A stretch of 64,000 nt of DNA from Trypanosoma brucei gambiense DAL972 (Eukaryota; Euglenozoa; Kinetoplastea; Trypanosomatida; Trypanosomatidae), in contig NC_026743.1 of the NCBI RefSeq assembly GCF_000210295.1, forward strand, positions 2,232,001 through 2,296,000, read 5' to 3'. The notes beneath the pieces were generated by a model, which searched no databases, was not told where the DNA came from, and saw only the letters and a program-made list of their open reading frames with translations. Below are positions 30,303 to 40,460 of this stretch, in pieces. A program made the position numbers and the translations under genes. Every line of letters begins with the position of its first letter. The first letter of the stretch is position 1.

Positions 30303-31481
30303 ATGGCGAAGGGAGGGAAAAGGGTAGTTGCTCGTAGAAGGAGGGTGCGGCTGTATTTAATAGTGATTGCGCTGCTGATAGTGGTCGGGGTTATGGTGAC
30401 AATGGATATAAGAAGTAGTCATACGGAAACCGGTCACGGGTTGAGAAAAGAAAATTTCCACAGTAATTATGCACCAAGGGTTAGTTATGTTGTGGTGCAA
30501 ACGAGACGCTCCCCAGGGTGGTGTAGAATGCTCTTAAGCTCTATACTCACCAACGTAAGCGTCACAACAGTTGGAATGGGCGCAGTGTACATTCATGCGT
30601 GGAGATGGACCTGGATCTACAATTATATGCTACGGGAGAGGATGCATGAAGATGATGTGATTGTGATATTCGATGGGGGAGACACTTTTTTCACAGAAAC
30701 ACATTTAAGAGAAGATGCCATGAAGTATTTTCTGGCAACAACGCCTAGCACGCCTGAAAAGTTCAATGAAACAGAAATCTTACAGGGAGCCATGACACCT
30801 CCAATGCTCTTCACGGCAGAAAAAGGCTGCTATGCGCCGCAAATGTATATCATGACGGGTGTCGATCCCAGTAAAATACCTCAACGGGAAAGATGTTTAA
30901 ATGTGTATGAAGAGGCATTTGAGGCGTCTACTCGGGCAGGGACGCAGGCTATTTTGCGGAAGCACGAATCTGGAAGGTGGCATCTCAATGGCGGAGGAGT
31001 AATTGCAAGAGTGTGGGCTCTGAGAGAGGCCCTAGATGTTTTCTTCGCGCTCAAAAGGCAGAGTTACAAATGGTGGTGTGATCAAAGTATGTGGTCATTG
31101 ATTTTAGCGTGGAGTGTCAGCAGACCAAAGCACGTGCAACCGGTGTTGCTTCTGAGAAGGGGAATTATGAGCCTTGACTACGAAACTCGGTATTTTCATT
31201 ATCCTCATACAACGCCGATTAGGACAGGAGTGATCCTACATTTTCCAATGCCGATCGTTTTGTGGAAAAACAAAATGGCAAAATACGTTGGTGAGACGAC
31301 ATGGTTCAGGGCTTTGCGAGATTCCGAAGGAAGACAGAAGACAGTGGCAGATTACTTAAAGACCGTTTATGTGGATATTCGCTTCGTCTTTGGGTTCAAA
31401 AAGTGGAGGAAGTTTAGCAGCGTGTGCAGCATAAGCGATGTTGTGAACCCAAACTGGCTAAGTGGTGTGTTGAGAAAGTAA
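30303..31481 (+). CDS. ESAG3: ESAG3-family protein, PLOD/GT25-like type II membrane glycosyltransferase fold (392 aa)
   Basis: A 392-aa type II membrane protein: basic N-terminus, one signal-anchor helix (about residues 17-36), then a lumenal domain. That domain has the order of the glycosyltransferase part of procollagen lysyl hydroxylases: YVVVQTRRSPGW, the acidic motif VIFDGGDTFF (D-x-x-D like a sugar-nucleotide/metal site), LFTAEKGCYAP, HLNGGGVIARV and WWCDQSMW. The last block, MSLDYETRYFHYP, resembles the closing strand. ESAG3 genes occur in VSG expression sites and at chromosome-internal loci in T. brucei; their function is unproven, and activity as a glycosyltransferase is inference. 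The frame continues upstream to a TTG, but the pyrimidine-AG signal at 30281-30299 places the start at ATG 30303. Close tandem paralog downstream. Confidence 0.82.
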   Translation: MAKGGKRVVARRRRVRLYLIVIALLIVVGVMVTMDIRSSHTETGHGLRKENFHSNYAPRVSYVVVQTRRSPGWCRMLLSSILTNVSVTTVGMGAVYIHAWRWTWIYNYMLRERMHEDDVIVIFDGGDTFFTETHLREDAMKYFLATTPSTPEKFNETEILQGAMTPPMLFTAEKGCYAPQMYIMTGVDPSKIPQRERCLNVYEEAFEASTRAGTQAILRKHESGRWHLNGGGVIARVWALREALDVFFALKRQSYKWWCDQSMWSLILAWSVSRPKHVQPVLLLRRGIMSLDYETRYFHYPHTTPIRTGVILHFPMPIVLWKNKMAKYVGETTWFRALRDSEGRQKTVADYLKTVYVDIRFVFGFKKWRKFSSVCSISDVVNPNWLSGVLRK

Positions 31482-31580
31482 CACCAGCGCTTGACCTGTA
31501 TCATAATATCATGCCTCCTATACGCTGCGTGTCGGCACGCCATTCACCAGGATGTATGAATACACTGTGTGTGGAAATCC

Positions 31581-31600
31581 GTGTTTTATTTCATTTTTAG
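31581..31600 (+). promoter_or_regulatory. Trans-splice acceptor for ESAG3 copy 2
   Basis: A T-rich tract (31583-31598) ends in AG at 31599-31600. It lies downstream of the first in-frame ATG (31552) and five bases upstream of ATG 31606, so the mature mRNA should start translation at 31606. Confidence 0.6.
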
Positions 31601-31605
31601 AAAAG

Positions 31606-32787
31606 ATGAAAGGAGCTAAGAAATTTTATGGTAAAAGAAGGAAGAGAACGTGTGTAATAGGTGCGGCACTTCTGCTTATCTTTTTACTTTGTCGCATGCT
31701 GTTTATCCGGACGGAAGAAGTGGAAGACACCACGTTTGAGGAAGGTTGTTGGGAGCGTGAGATGCGCAGCGAAGGAGTGGGAGATGTAAAGGTGCGTTAC
31801 GTCGTGATACAGACGAAGCCCTCCCCAGGTTGGTGTAGAATGCTTGTAAGCTCTCTCGTTGTTGGTATTGATGTAATTACAATAGGACTCGATGGCGTGT
31901 ACCATCACACCTCGAGGCCACATTGGTTTCTGAACTACATAGAAAGTGCGGGGTTAAGTGATGACGATGTGATTGTGACATTTGATGGTGCGGACACAGT
32001 ATTTGTGAACAAGCATAACCTCCAGTGCGCTATTAGCAAGTTCATATCAACGACACCGAGCAAACCAGAAAATTTCGATGAGGAAAAAATACTGAAAGGC
32101 GTCCAAAAGTCTCCACTCCTGTTTACTGCTGAAAGGGGGTGTTTTGCCTCTCAACTAAGCGTTTTGTTTTCAATAAGAGGCAGAAAACACGAAAAGAGGT
32201 GTGAGCGGTTCTATAGGGGGGAGATTTCAAAGGCCAAAGCAACCGGCGCGGAACGGGTGATGCGGATGCCAAAGAGTGGGCGGGCGTATCTTAATGCTGG
32301 TGGGGTGATCGGGAGGGTGTGGGCATTTAAGGAAGCAATAGGAGGATTTTCAAAACTTAGAGAAAAGAGTGACAGATGGTGGTGTGATCAGACAATTTGG
32401 ACCATTCTCTTTGCCTGGAGCGTCAATCAACAGGACACTGGGGGTAAAGCAGTGCACTTGAGAAAGGGTCTGATTTCTCTAGACTACGATGCGAGGTATT
32501 TTCTCATTCCTTCGTACACTTCCCCAATTCGAAGCATGATATTGCATTTTTCCGGGCTTATTAGAGACTGGAAGTGGTGGTTTCCAGGTGTTGTGAGGAG
32601 GTTGGTATGGATACAGAGAATGAGAGATGATGTGTATCAGAGAGACAGCAGGAGCTTGCTAACTAAGACCAGCTTAACGATCTACGGCGCTAAAGGAGAA
32701 AAATATATTCGTAAGTTTGCCGATGTTTGCAACGTTGATGAGGCCGTGGACTACACGTGGCTGTCGACGGTCCGAAGTAAGCATTAG
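31606..32787 (+). CDS. ESAG3: ESAG3-family protein, second tandem copy (393 aa)
   Basis: A tandem paralog of the preceding gene. A basic N-terminus and signal anchor (about residues 16-34) are followed by YVVIQTKPSPGW, VTFDGADTVF (acidic motif), LFTAERGCFA, YLNAGGVIGRV, WWCDQTIW and LDYDARYF, then a C-terminal NVDEAVDYTWLS block. Blocks and spacing agree with copy 1, but the sequence has diverged, so the duplication is old apart from local conversion. The longer open frame from ATG 31552 would add 18 residues upstream of the anchor. This is unlikely because a splice acceptor lies between the two ATGs and copy 1 aligns from MKG. Function as for copy 1: presumed ER/Golgi or surface-pathway glycosyltransferase-like protein, unproven. 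Confidence 0.82.
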   Translation: MKGAKKFYGKRRKRTCVIGAALLLIFLLCRMLFIRTEEVEDTTFEEGCWEREMRSEGVGDVKVRYVVIQTKPSPGWCRMLVSSLVVGIDVITIGLDGVYHHTSRPHWFLNYIESAGLSDDDVIVTFDGADTVFVNKHNLQCAISKFISTTPSKPENFDEEKILKGVQKSPLLFTAERGCFASQLSVLFSIRGRKHEKRCERFYRGEISKAKATGAERVMRMPKSGRAYLNAGGVIGRVWAFKEAIGGFSKLREKSDRWWCDQTIWTILFAWSVNQQDTGGKAVHLRKGLISLDYDARYFLIPSYTSPIRSMILHFSGLIRDWKWWFPGVVRRLVWIQRMRDDVYQRDSRSLLTKTSLTIYGAKGEKYIRKFADVCNVDEAVDYTWLSTVRSKH

Positions 32788-35700
32788 ATACTACAGGTCA
32801 GCGTGAGACCGGCTGTTTCTACGGATGTGTGTACACAGGATTTTATACGTTGTGGGTTGCCGTCCACTCCGCGGCAAATCACCTTAGGTGCCACTGTTGA
32901 CATCAAAAGGTTTTTCGAAGACAGTCTTTAAAAATTTATGTAAATTCGCTCCCTGCAATCGCGAGTTGGCGTTGTTTTGTAAACACGTGGATCCGCGTAA
33001 ACGAAAAGAAAACAGCGATCCCAGTGTCGTTGGGATCTTCTACTGATGCCTGCAACGATGGGGCCACTGAAAAATAAAGGTAACCGTTTTTTTTTTTTAG
33101 CACCGTACTCGTTCGCTATTTACGGATGAAAATGAGGGGGAGTAGTGGGTATGTAGATTTCGAATGCCGTATCGTGGTGTTATTGGTGACTTTCTGTAAA
33201 ACAAGCAGTTCAAAGGGGGAGTGTGATTATTATCGTCAAACTTTTAGATGAGAGCCTGCATTCAAGGCGCGTTTTGTGGCAGAAAACACGGGCTGCTCCC
33301 TGAGGTAGTGCAAGCCGTTTGCTCGTATAACGCCATCCGGTGCAGTGGTGGTTGGTGTGGTGGTGTTCCGCGACACCGACATGTCGGGAGGTGTCTGTGA
33401 GATTGAGGGGTTTATGTGGGAATATGATATCGTAGCAATGTTTTATGGCGCAGACACGTCTTTAGCGCAGGCCGAGTTTGTGGAGGAAGAGACACACCTT
33501 TGCGAATAGCTCACCAAAAATTAAAATGACAAACACATGGCGAGAGTCATTTTGCTTGGAACAATGTTCCCCTCAATAATTTTCCGACCGAGAGGGGATG
33601 TTACTTCCTACGGATGTATGTCATGCTAGAGGTGTAGAACAAAAGTTCACAGTGGTACGAAAGTGTGTGAATATACGAGACTGGATGAGTGGGAAGGAGC
33701 TTATGGAGGGCTCGTCACGGTTGGGCTGCAGAATGCATGCCCAAACGGCATCGGTAAAAGTGGAAGAGTTTAAACGCTCAGAAACCCCTTTAAATCACTT
33801 TATCAACGCCAGGATGGAGAACTTCAACTGATGGTGCGGCTACTATATAAGCGCTGGCGTTTCCGTACAATGTGACAGAGTACGTATTCGGGGAGGCGTT
33901 TACTCCCTCTCTACGGGGACTCATGTCCCTTAACTACAACTTCCAATGGTTTGGCAACGCCACTCAAAACAAACCTCACTTCCACTATTGCCCATTCGGG
34001 GTGAGATAATTGGGAGGGGGAGCTTGCCGATGACTGGGAGACTGTCATTGTGGTACCGACAACTTGAACCACCGGAGAGGTGACAGTGAACGAAGGAGCA
34101 TTCACTTTCGGAGCCTTTAGTGGCACAACGTAAGGAGAGAAAGTGCCTTCGAACAACCTCGGTGACGTGCGTCGAATCAATAGGACGGTGAAATATAAAT
34201 GGCTAATGAGACCATTTAAGTGAAGTTAGCTGACGCCAGCACCATGTGTTTGCATTTATTTCACCGTGGCGTGCCTCGTATTTCTCCGCAATGAAGTTGG
34301 GTAGACATCTTCACCATTGTTGAGGACGTGGTATGTATCTATTGAATAGTGGATCTTGTCCCTAAAAACTGCCGAAACGTGGACGAAGAGCTCTCATAAA
34401 AAGGATTTCGATTTTACGCTGCTGTGCGTGAGTCAGGATAAAGAGGTGGCGTGATTTTAATTGGTTCCATTGGAAATGCCTGTGATTTAGAGGAGTTCTT
34501 AGTGAAATCTCGAGCGTGCACAATAGTGATAAAACGAAAAAGAGGGATGTGAGGGGGAGGGCGTGCCGGTCATATAAAGGATATTCCAAACTATGAGCTT
34601 CATGGGAAAGACGCTTGTTTTGTGCGCGCTATTTTTCCGAACAAGTAGCAGGGGTACAATCTCGCTTCAGGTTACGCTGCAGCAGATTGATGTCCATGAT
34701 ATAACTACCTCTTCCGTGGATAAGAGCCGTTCCATTACTCGAAAATTAGGTAGGGTAGAGAGCGCGGGGTGGCGACCAGAAGTTTTGATTCGGAAGAAAT
34801 TATTGTAGATTATGTTTGTCGCCGTGTGTTTTCCTCTTACCTTATCAGTTTTCAACTACAGTGATGGCATTCCATCGGGAGTGGTCCGACTAATCTTAAA
34901 TCTTGGAACCACCCTCGGGAGCGAGTCGCTCTGTGGGCAATTTGGGAGAAGACAGGACTTGTGATACCGAGATGTTAAAATAACTTTAAAGTAGTTGTAT
35001 AACGTCTAAGAATTCAAAGGTGTATACAGTTGAATGTTTAATCCTGGGCGTGCCCATGAAGTAAATTGGTTACTTGGGGGTTATGGAAGCGAAATTAGTA
35101 TGTTTTTTGTGGGCTTGTTGTATTCATGATCATCTAGAGAAAAGCATTGACGTACGAAAAGCTGATTACAGTGGATTGAGGGAGCGGAAGGCCAGTTGCC
35201 CATTTGAGAGGGAACGCCAGCGGAAGTCTTCCAAGAGACGGTTAGCTCTCACTATATGCCAGTTTGTTGCCGATTGTCTGTGAAATTTATAATTCAAGTG
35301 AAAGACATCACTCTTCTCAGATCATATCTGAGTTTAAAAGAATTGGGATACCCCTGTTGCTCAAATATTCCACCATAAAAAAAAAACGAAAGATCTTCAC
35401 TTAGTAGCGTCGGATTAACTGTGCGTCCGGTTGCTCATATTCAGAACATCAATTGGAACTCCCACTCTATAGTGTGCCACGTCAGTGTTCTTCAATTTCC
35501 AAAGAGAGGGAGATTTTGTGACGGCAGCTTCATACCGCAGCGGGGGCCTTGGTGTGTACGCAGAGATTGCTTACTTGATGTGCACCACTCAGTTGCAACA
35601 TCCTTGGCGTAGTTAACGGACAAAATTTAAAAATTTTATTGCTTTGAAAAAAAAATGAATTTGTGTTAAATGATATCTTAACATTTAAATGCTTTTCTTA

Positions 35701-35796
35701 GCAAATGATTGCAAATAACTTTGCGTTAAATGGAATGATCTTGTTTTTCATGCTGTCTTGTAAAGGGACGTTAAATTTGCAACAGCTAGGATAATA
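32788..35796. other. 3-kb spacer with possible decayed coding remnants
   Basis: No gene that I can name. Stop-interrupted coding-like stretches exist (for example + strand 33.9-34.2 kb, with WEGELADDWETVIVVPTT between stops, and a 71-codon frame at 34593-34808 with a signal-like start). None has an intact frame of useful length with splice signals. It may hold remnants of surface-family genes. Confidence 0.45.
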
Positions 35797-36399
35797 ATGA
35801 GAACGAATAGTCTCAACATCGGAGCAGTTTTGGGGGTGATGTTGGTAGTGGTTGACATTGAAGCACAGGGAACAGGTGCCGTGTCCGCGTCGCATTGCAC
35901 TTTCAACCAGCGCTCCGGTGTTTCTAAGAAGGAAGAGCTAGGGGACGCTATGAGGGTAGATAATGTCTTTCCAGGAGGCCCTAAAAAAGACGTTTTGGTG
36001 TCGTGTGCCAATAAGAGTCGTCAGACAGCGGCAGGGATTTTCGTTCACTGGTGCTGCAGGTGTGAATCAGAAACCAGTGGCGACAGGGGCAATGTTTGCG
36101 AATTTTTTGGAGATTGTGAATGTGATGATATCTATTCAACCTCAAACGTCCCTAAATGCGTTAAAGGAGACCACATGTGGAGGGACTCTTCTACTGCGCT
36201 GCGGGCGGTTCTTCAGGATGTCAAGGGGAGAGACGCTTGTAACATCTCAACACCTAATGGAAAAGAGATATTGATGAAGCTTACGAGAGAAGAGCTCACA
36301 TCTAATATAGCACCTCAGGATTCGTCCTCCAAAATATTCTTGTTTCTGCTGGCTGCGCTGCTCATGCAGGACGAATCGGTGGCACAAACCTCCAATTAG
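35797..36399 (+). CDS. Cysteine-rich secreted or surface protein (200 aa), unknown
   Basis: I do not recognise this protein with certainty. It starts with a signal peptide (about residues 1-23). The mature part has ten Cys residues (34, 70, 86, 87, 89, 101, 107, 109, 121, 148), an even number clustered in the middle and consistent with a disulfide-bonded small domain. A hydrophobic stretch at about 180-190 follows SSSK, like a GPI signal. However, ten polar residues follow it, which is unusual for GPI signals, so anchoring is doubtful. N-glycosylation sequons occur (NKS at 72-74, NIS at 149-151). Location beside ESAG3 genes suggests an ESAG9-like or other host-interface protein; this is inference from size, signal and cysteines. 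ATG 35797 is the first in frame. Confidence 0.5.
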   Translation: MRTNSLNIGAVLGVMLVVVDIEAQGTGAVSASHCTFNQRSGVSKKEELGDAMRVDNVFPGGPKKDVLVSCANKSRQTAAGIFVHWCCRCESETSGDRGNVCEFFGDCECDDIYSTSNVPKCVKGDHMWRDSSTALRAVLQDVKGRDACNISTPNGKEILMKLTREELTSNIAPQDSSSKIFLFLLAALLMQDESVAQTSN

Positions 36400-39300
36400 C
36401 GAGAATGATAACTCGTCCGTCACACATTTTAGTGGAAAATAGGGGGTATTAAACAAAAAGGGCCCTCACAAACACGTGCATCCAAAATGTAAATAAATAC
36501 ATATACATGCATATTTCCTCTTCTCCTCATGGCGTCTCCTAGAGGTTGCTGGCTTCTCTTAGGCACATCCTCTGTCCACGTATTACTCACGCTTGCACGT
36601 ATGATTTACTATGGCCCAAGCTGCTTTTATATTTGACGTTTCCAATGAGCACACACTTTTGATACTTTCCCAACTTTTTGTACATATTTCTGTTGCATTT
36701 TATGTTCAAAGAGCACCGTGCGGTGGTTGGGGGGAAAAACGTAGCACAGTGATAGGATGCCAATAAGAGAGGTTTGAAGGAACTACGGGAATACGATGGG
36801 CTACTTTGCTGAAGCAAGGAAAACCTCAATTAGTCCTGCGTGGCACTGAAAGAACACCATCTGGTGGCAGAGATGAATATGGCTAGCAAAAAAAAAAAAG
36901 ACTTTCTCTTTGCAAAAACTCCCTGAGAGCTTTCCACAAACAGGGTGGCGTGTCTGAGGAAGCTTTTTCACGGACTTTCCCTCAAAGGCTCTCACGCCAA
37001 GAAAACAGATTATGGCAGAGTGACAAATTTCACGGTTGCTTATAGATTCCTACCCCTTTTGGGCGGAGGAACATCACCCTCATGAATCTCACTCAAAAGA
37101 AGGGAGTGGTGACGGTGGTCGGCCTGTCGGCAAAATGCCGGTGTCCATTCCTCTGGGTGTATGCGCCGTGTGGCCCGCGTTGTGCAAGGTTTCGTTCATC
37201 TGAAGTTAAGCTTTTGTGGACGGTGGCTTTCCATTCAAGGTTTGCCAATGCGGCTACAGCGTGGGGTTTGTATAAATGTGCTTAACATTCACTGGTATAG
37301 ATTTGCTGCATGTTCATGGGATCGCTGATGCGCCGCGCGTGAAAAAAAAAAGTGATTCCATTTTCGTCATTTGGACACCATTCTTCCGCCTTGCAGTCTA
37401 CACTCCTCTGTGACCGAATGACAACGGTTAGTACAGGTGCAGCTCTGAGTAGGCTGACCACCGGGGCGTGCGGTAAGTCAATTCCCTTTGTGGCTTACCC
37501 ACAAAGATAAAGGGCGCGAACTATCGCTAATTTGGCACCGCAGTGGCAACGGTGCGCAGACAGGCCAATATGCCGCAGTTTTGACTTACTTCACCCGTGT
37601 TATCGTCTGTTTCATTCTTCCTTTCGGCGATCCGTGCCGGTGTTTGGCTCGTTACTTCATCGTGCACGGAGAAACTACCCTTCTTTCGCAGTAAAAACAC
37701 GCAAACTGTGAGCCATCAAATGTTCTTCGTCAGTGCGGTGCGTAGTGTTAACTGTGCTGGGTCGAAAGGCTTTTAAAACTGCAGTACCCATGCATCATTT
37801 GTTCCAGGGTGACGCAGCACTTGCTTTCGCTTCTGGATCCAACTGTGTGCGACCTCACACGGCCGGAGTTGTGACCACCACGACTGCAGCAGTCCAGTGC
37901 TTCCATACTATTGCCGTGACGTGGTCACAGTGGGATTTGTTGATGTTTTGAGCAAACCGCAAGAGTCATCGCGACTGTTGTCTTGCCATAGCTTAGGGGC
38001 TTGGCGTAGGGGTTCGCGCATAAGAAGGAGCACTAACCCGAGTTCCGCACCCCATTCCGGTGGACACAGCGCTCCATACCGAGGGGTGCTGTGTATGTGG
38101 TGTGCCTGTCTTATCGCATATCTTCAGGTGGCACGTGCCTCGCCCGCTCACCCCCAGCAGGGGCAAAGCGGCACCTCACGTCGCTCGCATACAATAGGGT
38201 GCGGGATGTGATTTTGAACAGACACTCCCTCATTCGGAGGGAAGTACCTTATTTTTGAAAGTACCCTGTCAATTCGAAACCCCTAACCCATGAGGGTGAT
38301 CTCTCCCTGTGATACTGTGCTAGTGAACACGCTCTCACAGTTGGGTGTGCTTTTTTACATGCTGGGTCCTCGGCAATTTTCGATTTGTGCGTACCCTGCT
38401 TCATTTTTCTATGCTCGGGCTGGTTTTCCGCGGGGGCAACAGTGTGAAGAACCATATGGTCGACGGGAGTGCCAGCCTCTGCGCCCCAGACTTCATCCTT
38501 GTCCCAATCGTAGTGACCAGGCACTGACAGAGTGGAGATATGGGCAGTGCAGCGCTCTTCAACAAAACGGTGGGGCCCTTCGCCATAGTGGCATGTGCCG
38601 AAAAAAAAAAAACAGTCCCGAGACACGTCCTGCACATGTCGCAGTGCAGCTTCACACCTTAGAAAATTTAAAAGGAAGAGCACTTTGTCGGGTTTCTGCC
38701 CCAGCTTAACATACAAAGTTATTCCAATTTAGGGCGGTAAATTATAACAAGAGGACGGCGACGAAAAGAGGAAGGGGTAAAGAACCGATTTTTTGTCTCG
38801 GCTTCGCGCCAACCGTCCGCGATTGCGCTTCGTTCCTAGCGCGGAAGTATGGAGAGCCTTGGAAGGAACCGTTCCAGCCTTGCTCAGGTTACAGCCGTTG
38901 CTCCACCGTGTCTCCAATACCTGTTTCTTCTTTTTCCCCCAAAGCTTTTTCGATATGGGGCATGTGGCCAAGTAGCCCGACGACCATTGGAATACCAACT
39001 CCAACTGGCTGCGGATTTCCTTCCCTTCCCGGTCGCACACCCAGTGGTGGGTTCCCGGTTGCACCAGCTTTCCTCGCTTACTGCTTAAAGCTCGGCTATT
39101 GCTGGTAGCGTTTCGCCGATATGGCCCAACTCCTTGTTATCGCATCCAGGGATGCCAGTGAGAACGGCGACCCCAGCTTAATGCTGTGAGGTGTATCCCA
39201 ACATCGTCTCCGTCACTCGCAATTTGACACAGCTCCTCCGTATCACGGGCTTTAATTTCGGAATGCTCGTAAGTGTTGCCTTTATTTCCTCATCTTCACC

Positions 39301-40460
39301 CCGTTTTTTTCACTCCTTCCATTGGACCCTGCGAATCTCTTATCGGTTTCCGTCCTGATACATGGGCAGCCGTTCCCACCGCATATTTACGGCACGCCTT
39401 GGGCCCGTTAATGCCATCCCTGTGGTTAAGAAGATATCTAAATACATTTTCGGAAGCAGGGGGTTTGTTTTCCATCGGAACATCGCTGTGCCTGCGATGC
39501 GGCAAGCTTCCTTCAGATCTCCACGCGCCTTCATCGCCTTATTCTTCTCGGAGCGCTACCCATTTAAGTGGAGCAGTGTCTGTTTTCATTTGTGTGCTGC
39601 CATCGTTCTTTTCCAATGGCTTTCTCCTTGATTTTCCATGTGTACTTTGAGTCGCTCCTATATGTGTCCCATCAAGGCCCTACTGTGCAAATATGCCGCT
39701 GTGCTCGGAACATTTTCGGTCTGAATTGTTATTTGCCTTCCCCCGTCTAGTCTCTCCTTTTCCCATCTGTCTGGGCAAGTGATGGCATGCAAAGCTTTGC
39801 GATGGCCCGCGATGGTGTGAGGAAATATTTTACACTTGCCCACTTCTTTTATGCTGCTCAAAAAAAACAGACCAGATCTTAGTTTATGACTACCCGCTCT
39901 CCTCCAATCAAATGGTCTACTGTGATCGACACTTTGTTGCCTCGTTCACAGTTATCCTCCGCTCTTGGTGTCACCGAGCCTCGCTTTCGTCGGCACTTTT
40001 ACTCCCCTGTAGCAGGTAAACTATGGGTTTGGCGTGGCAAGTACTGTTGCTGCTTTGCCACCGAAACTTCTGTCTACCTTCACCACTTGTTCGACCAACT
40101 TTGGTCTTATTCCGATGATTTCTGTCGTAGGCGTTCCTTTGCTGCGTGGGCAGTCGTTGGTGTTTATGCGTTTCAACACGATATGACGCTTAGGCCGCGC
40201 AAGCGTTCGCTAACTCTTGTCCGGAAGTGACCCCCGAAATGCACGTTCACTATTATTTGTCCCCACCTCCCTCACCTTCGCCTCTGCTACTCCTTCCTCA
40301 GCGGTTTTTTTTTCATTCGGACAACATCAGTTTGAACCAGGTGGTTGGTGGTTTTCTACCACTTAAATCACACTTATTTTACTAACTTCCTGGGACGCTG
40401 CAGCTACTTCTGCGACAAACCTCCTCCAAAGTTGGTGTTCTTGATGCCGACCCCCTCCCC
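36400..40460. other. 4-kb GC-richer decayed tract, mostly unassigned
   Basis: From about 36.9 kb the composition shifts to more GC and frames on both strands become open for 60-140 codons but are broken repeatedly. No single frame carries an intact gene. It may include 5' parts of the RHS-like remnant that is recognisable from 40.5 kb, since an intact RHS gene would begin roughly 1.2-1.4 kb before its P-loop. A poly(A) run lies at 36888-36899 and another at 37341-37350. I could not identify ingi or RIME ends. Confidence 0.4.

Noticed and set aside
31552..31605. Upstream ATG as start of ESAG3 copy 2
   Set aside because: A polypyrimidine-AG acceptor lies between it and ATG 31606, and the paralog aligns from the downstream Met.
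35797..36399. GPI anchor on the Cys-rich protein
   Set aside because: The hydrophobic run is followed by ten polar residues, while GPI signals normally end in the hydrophobic stretch.
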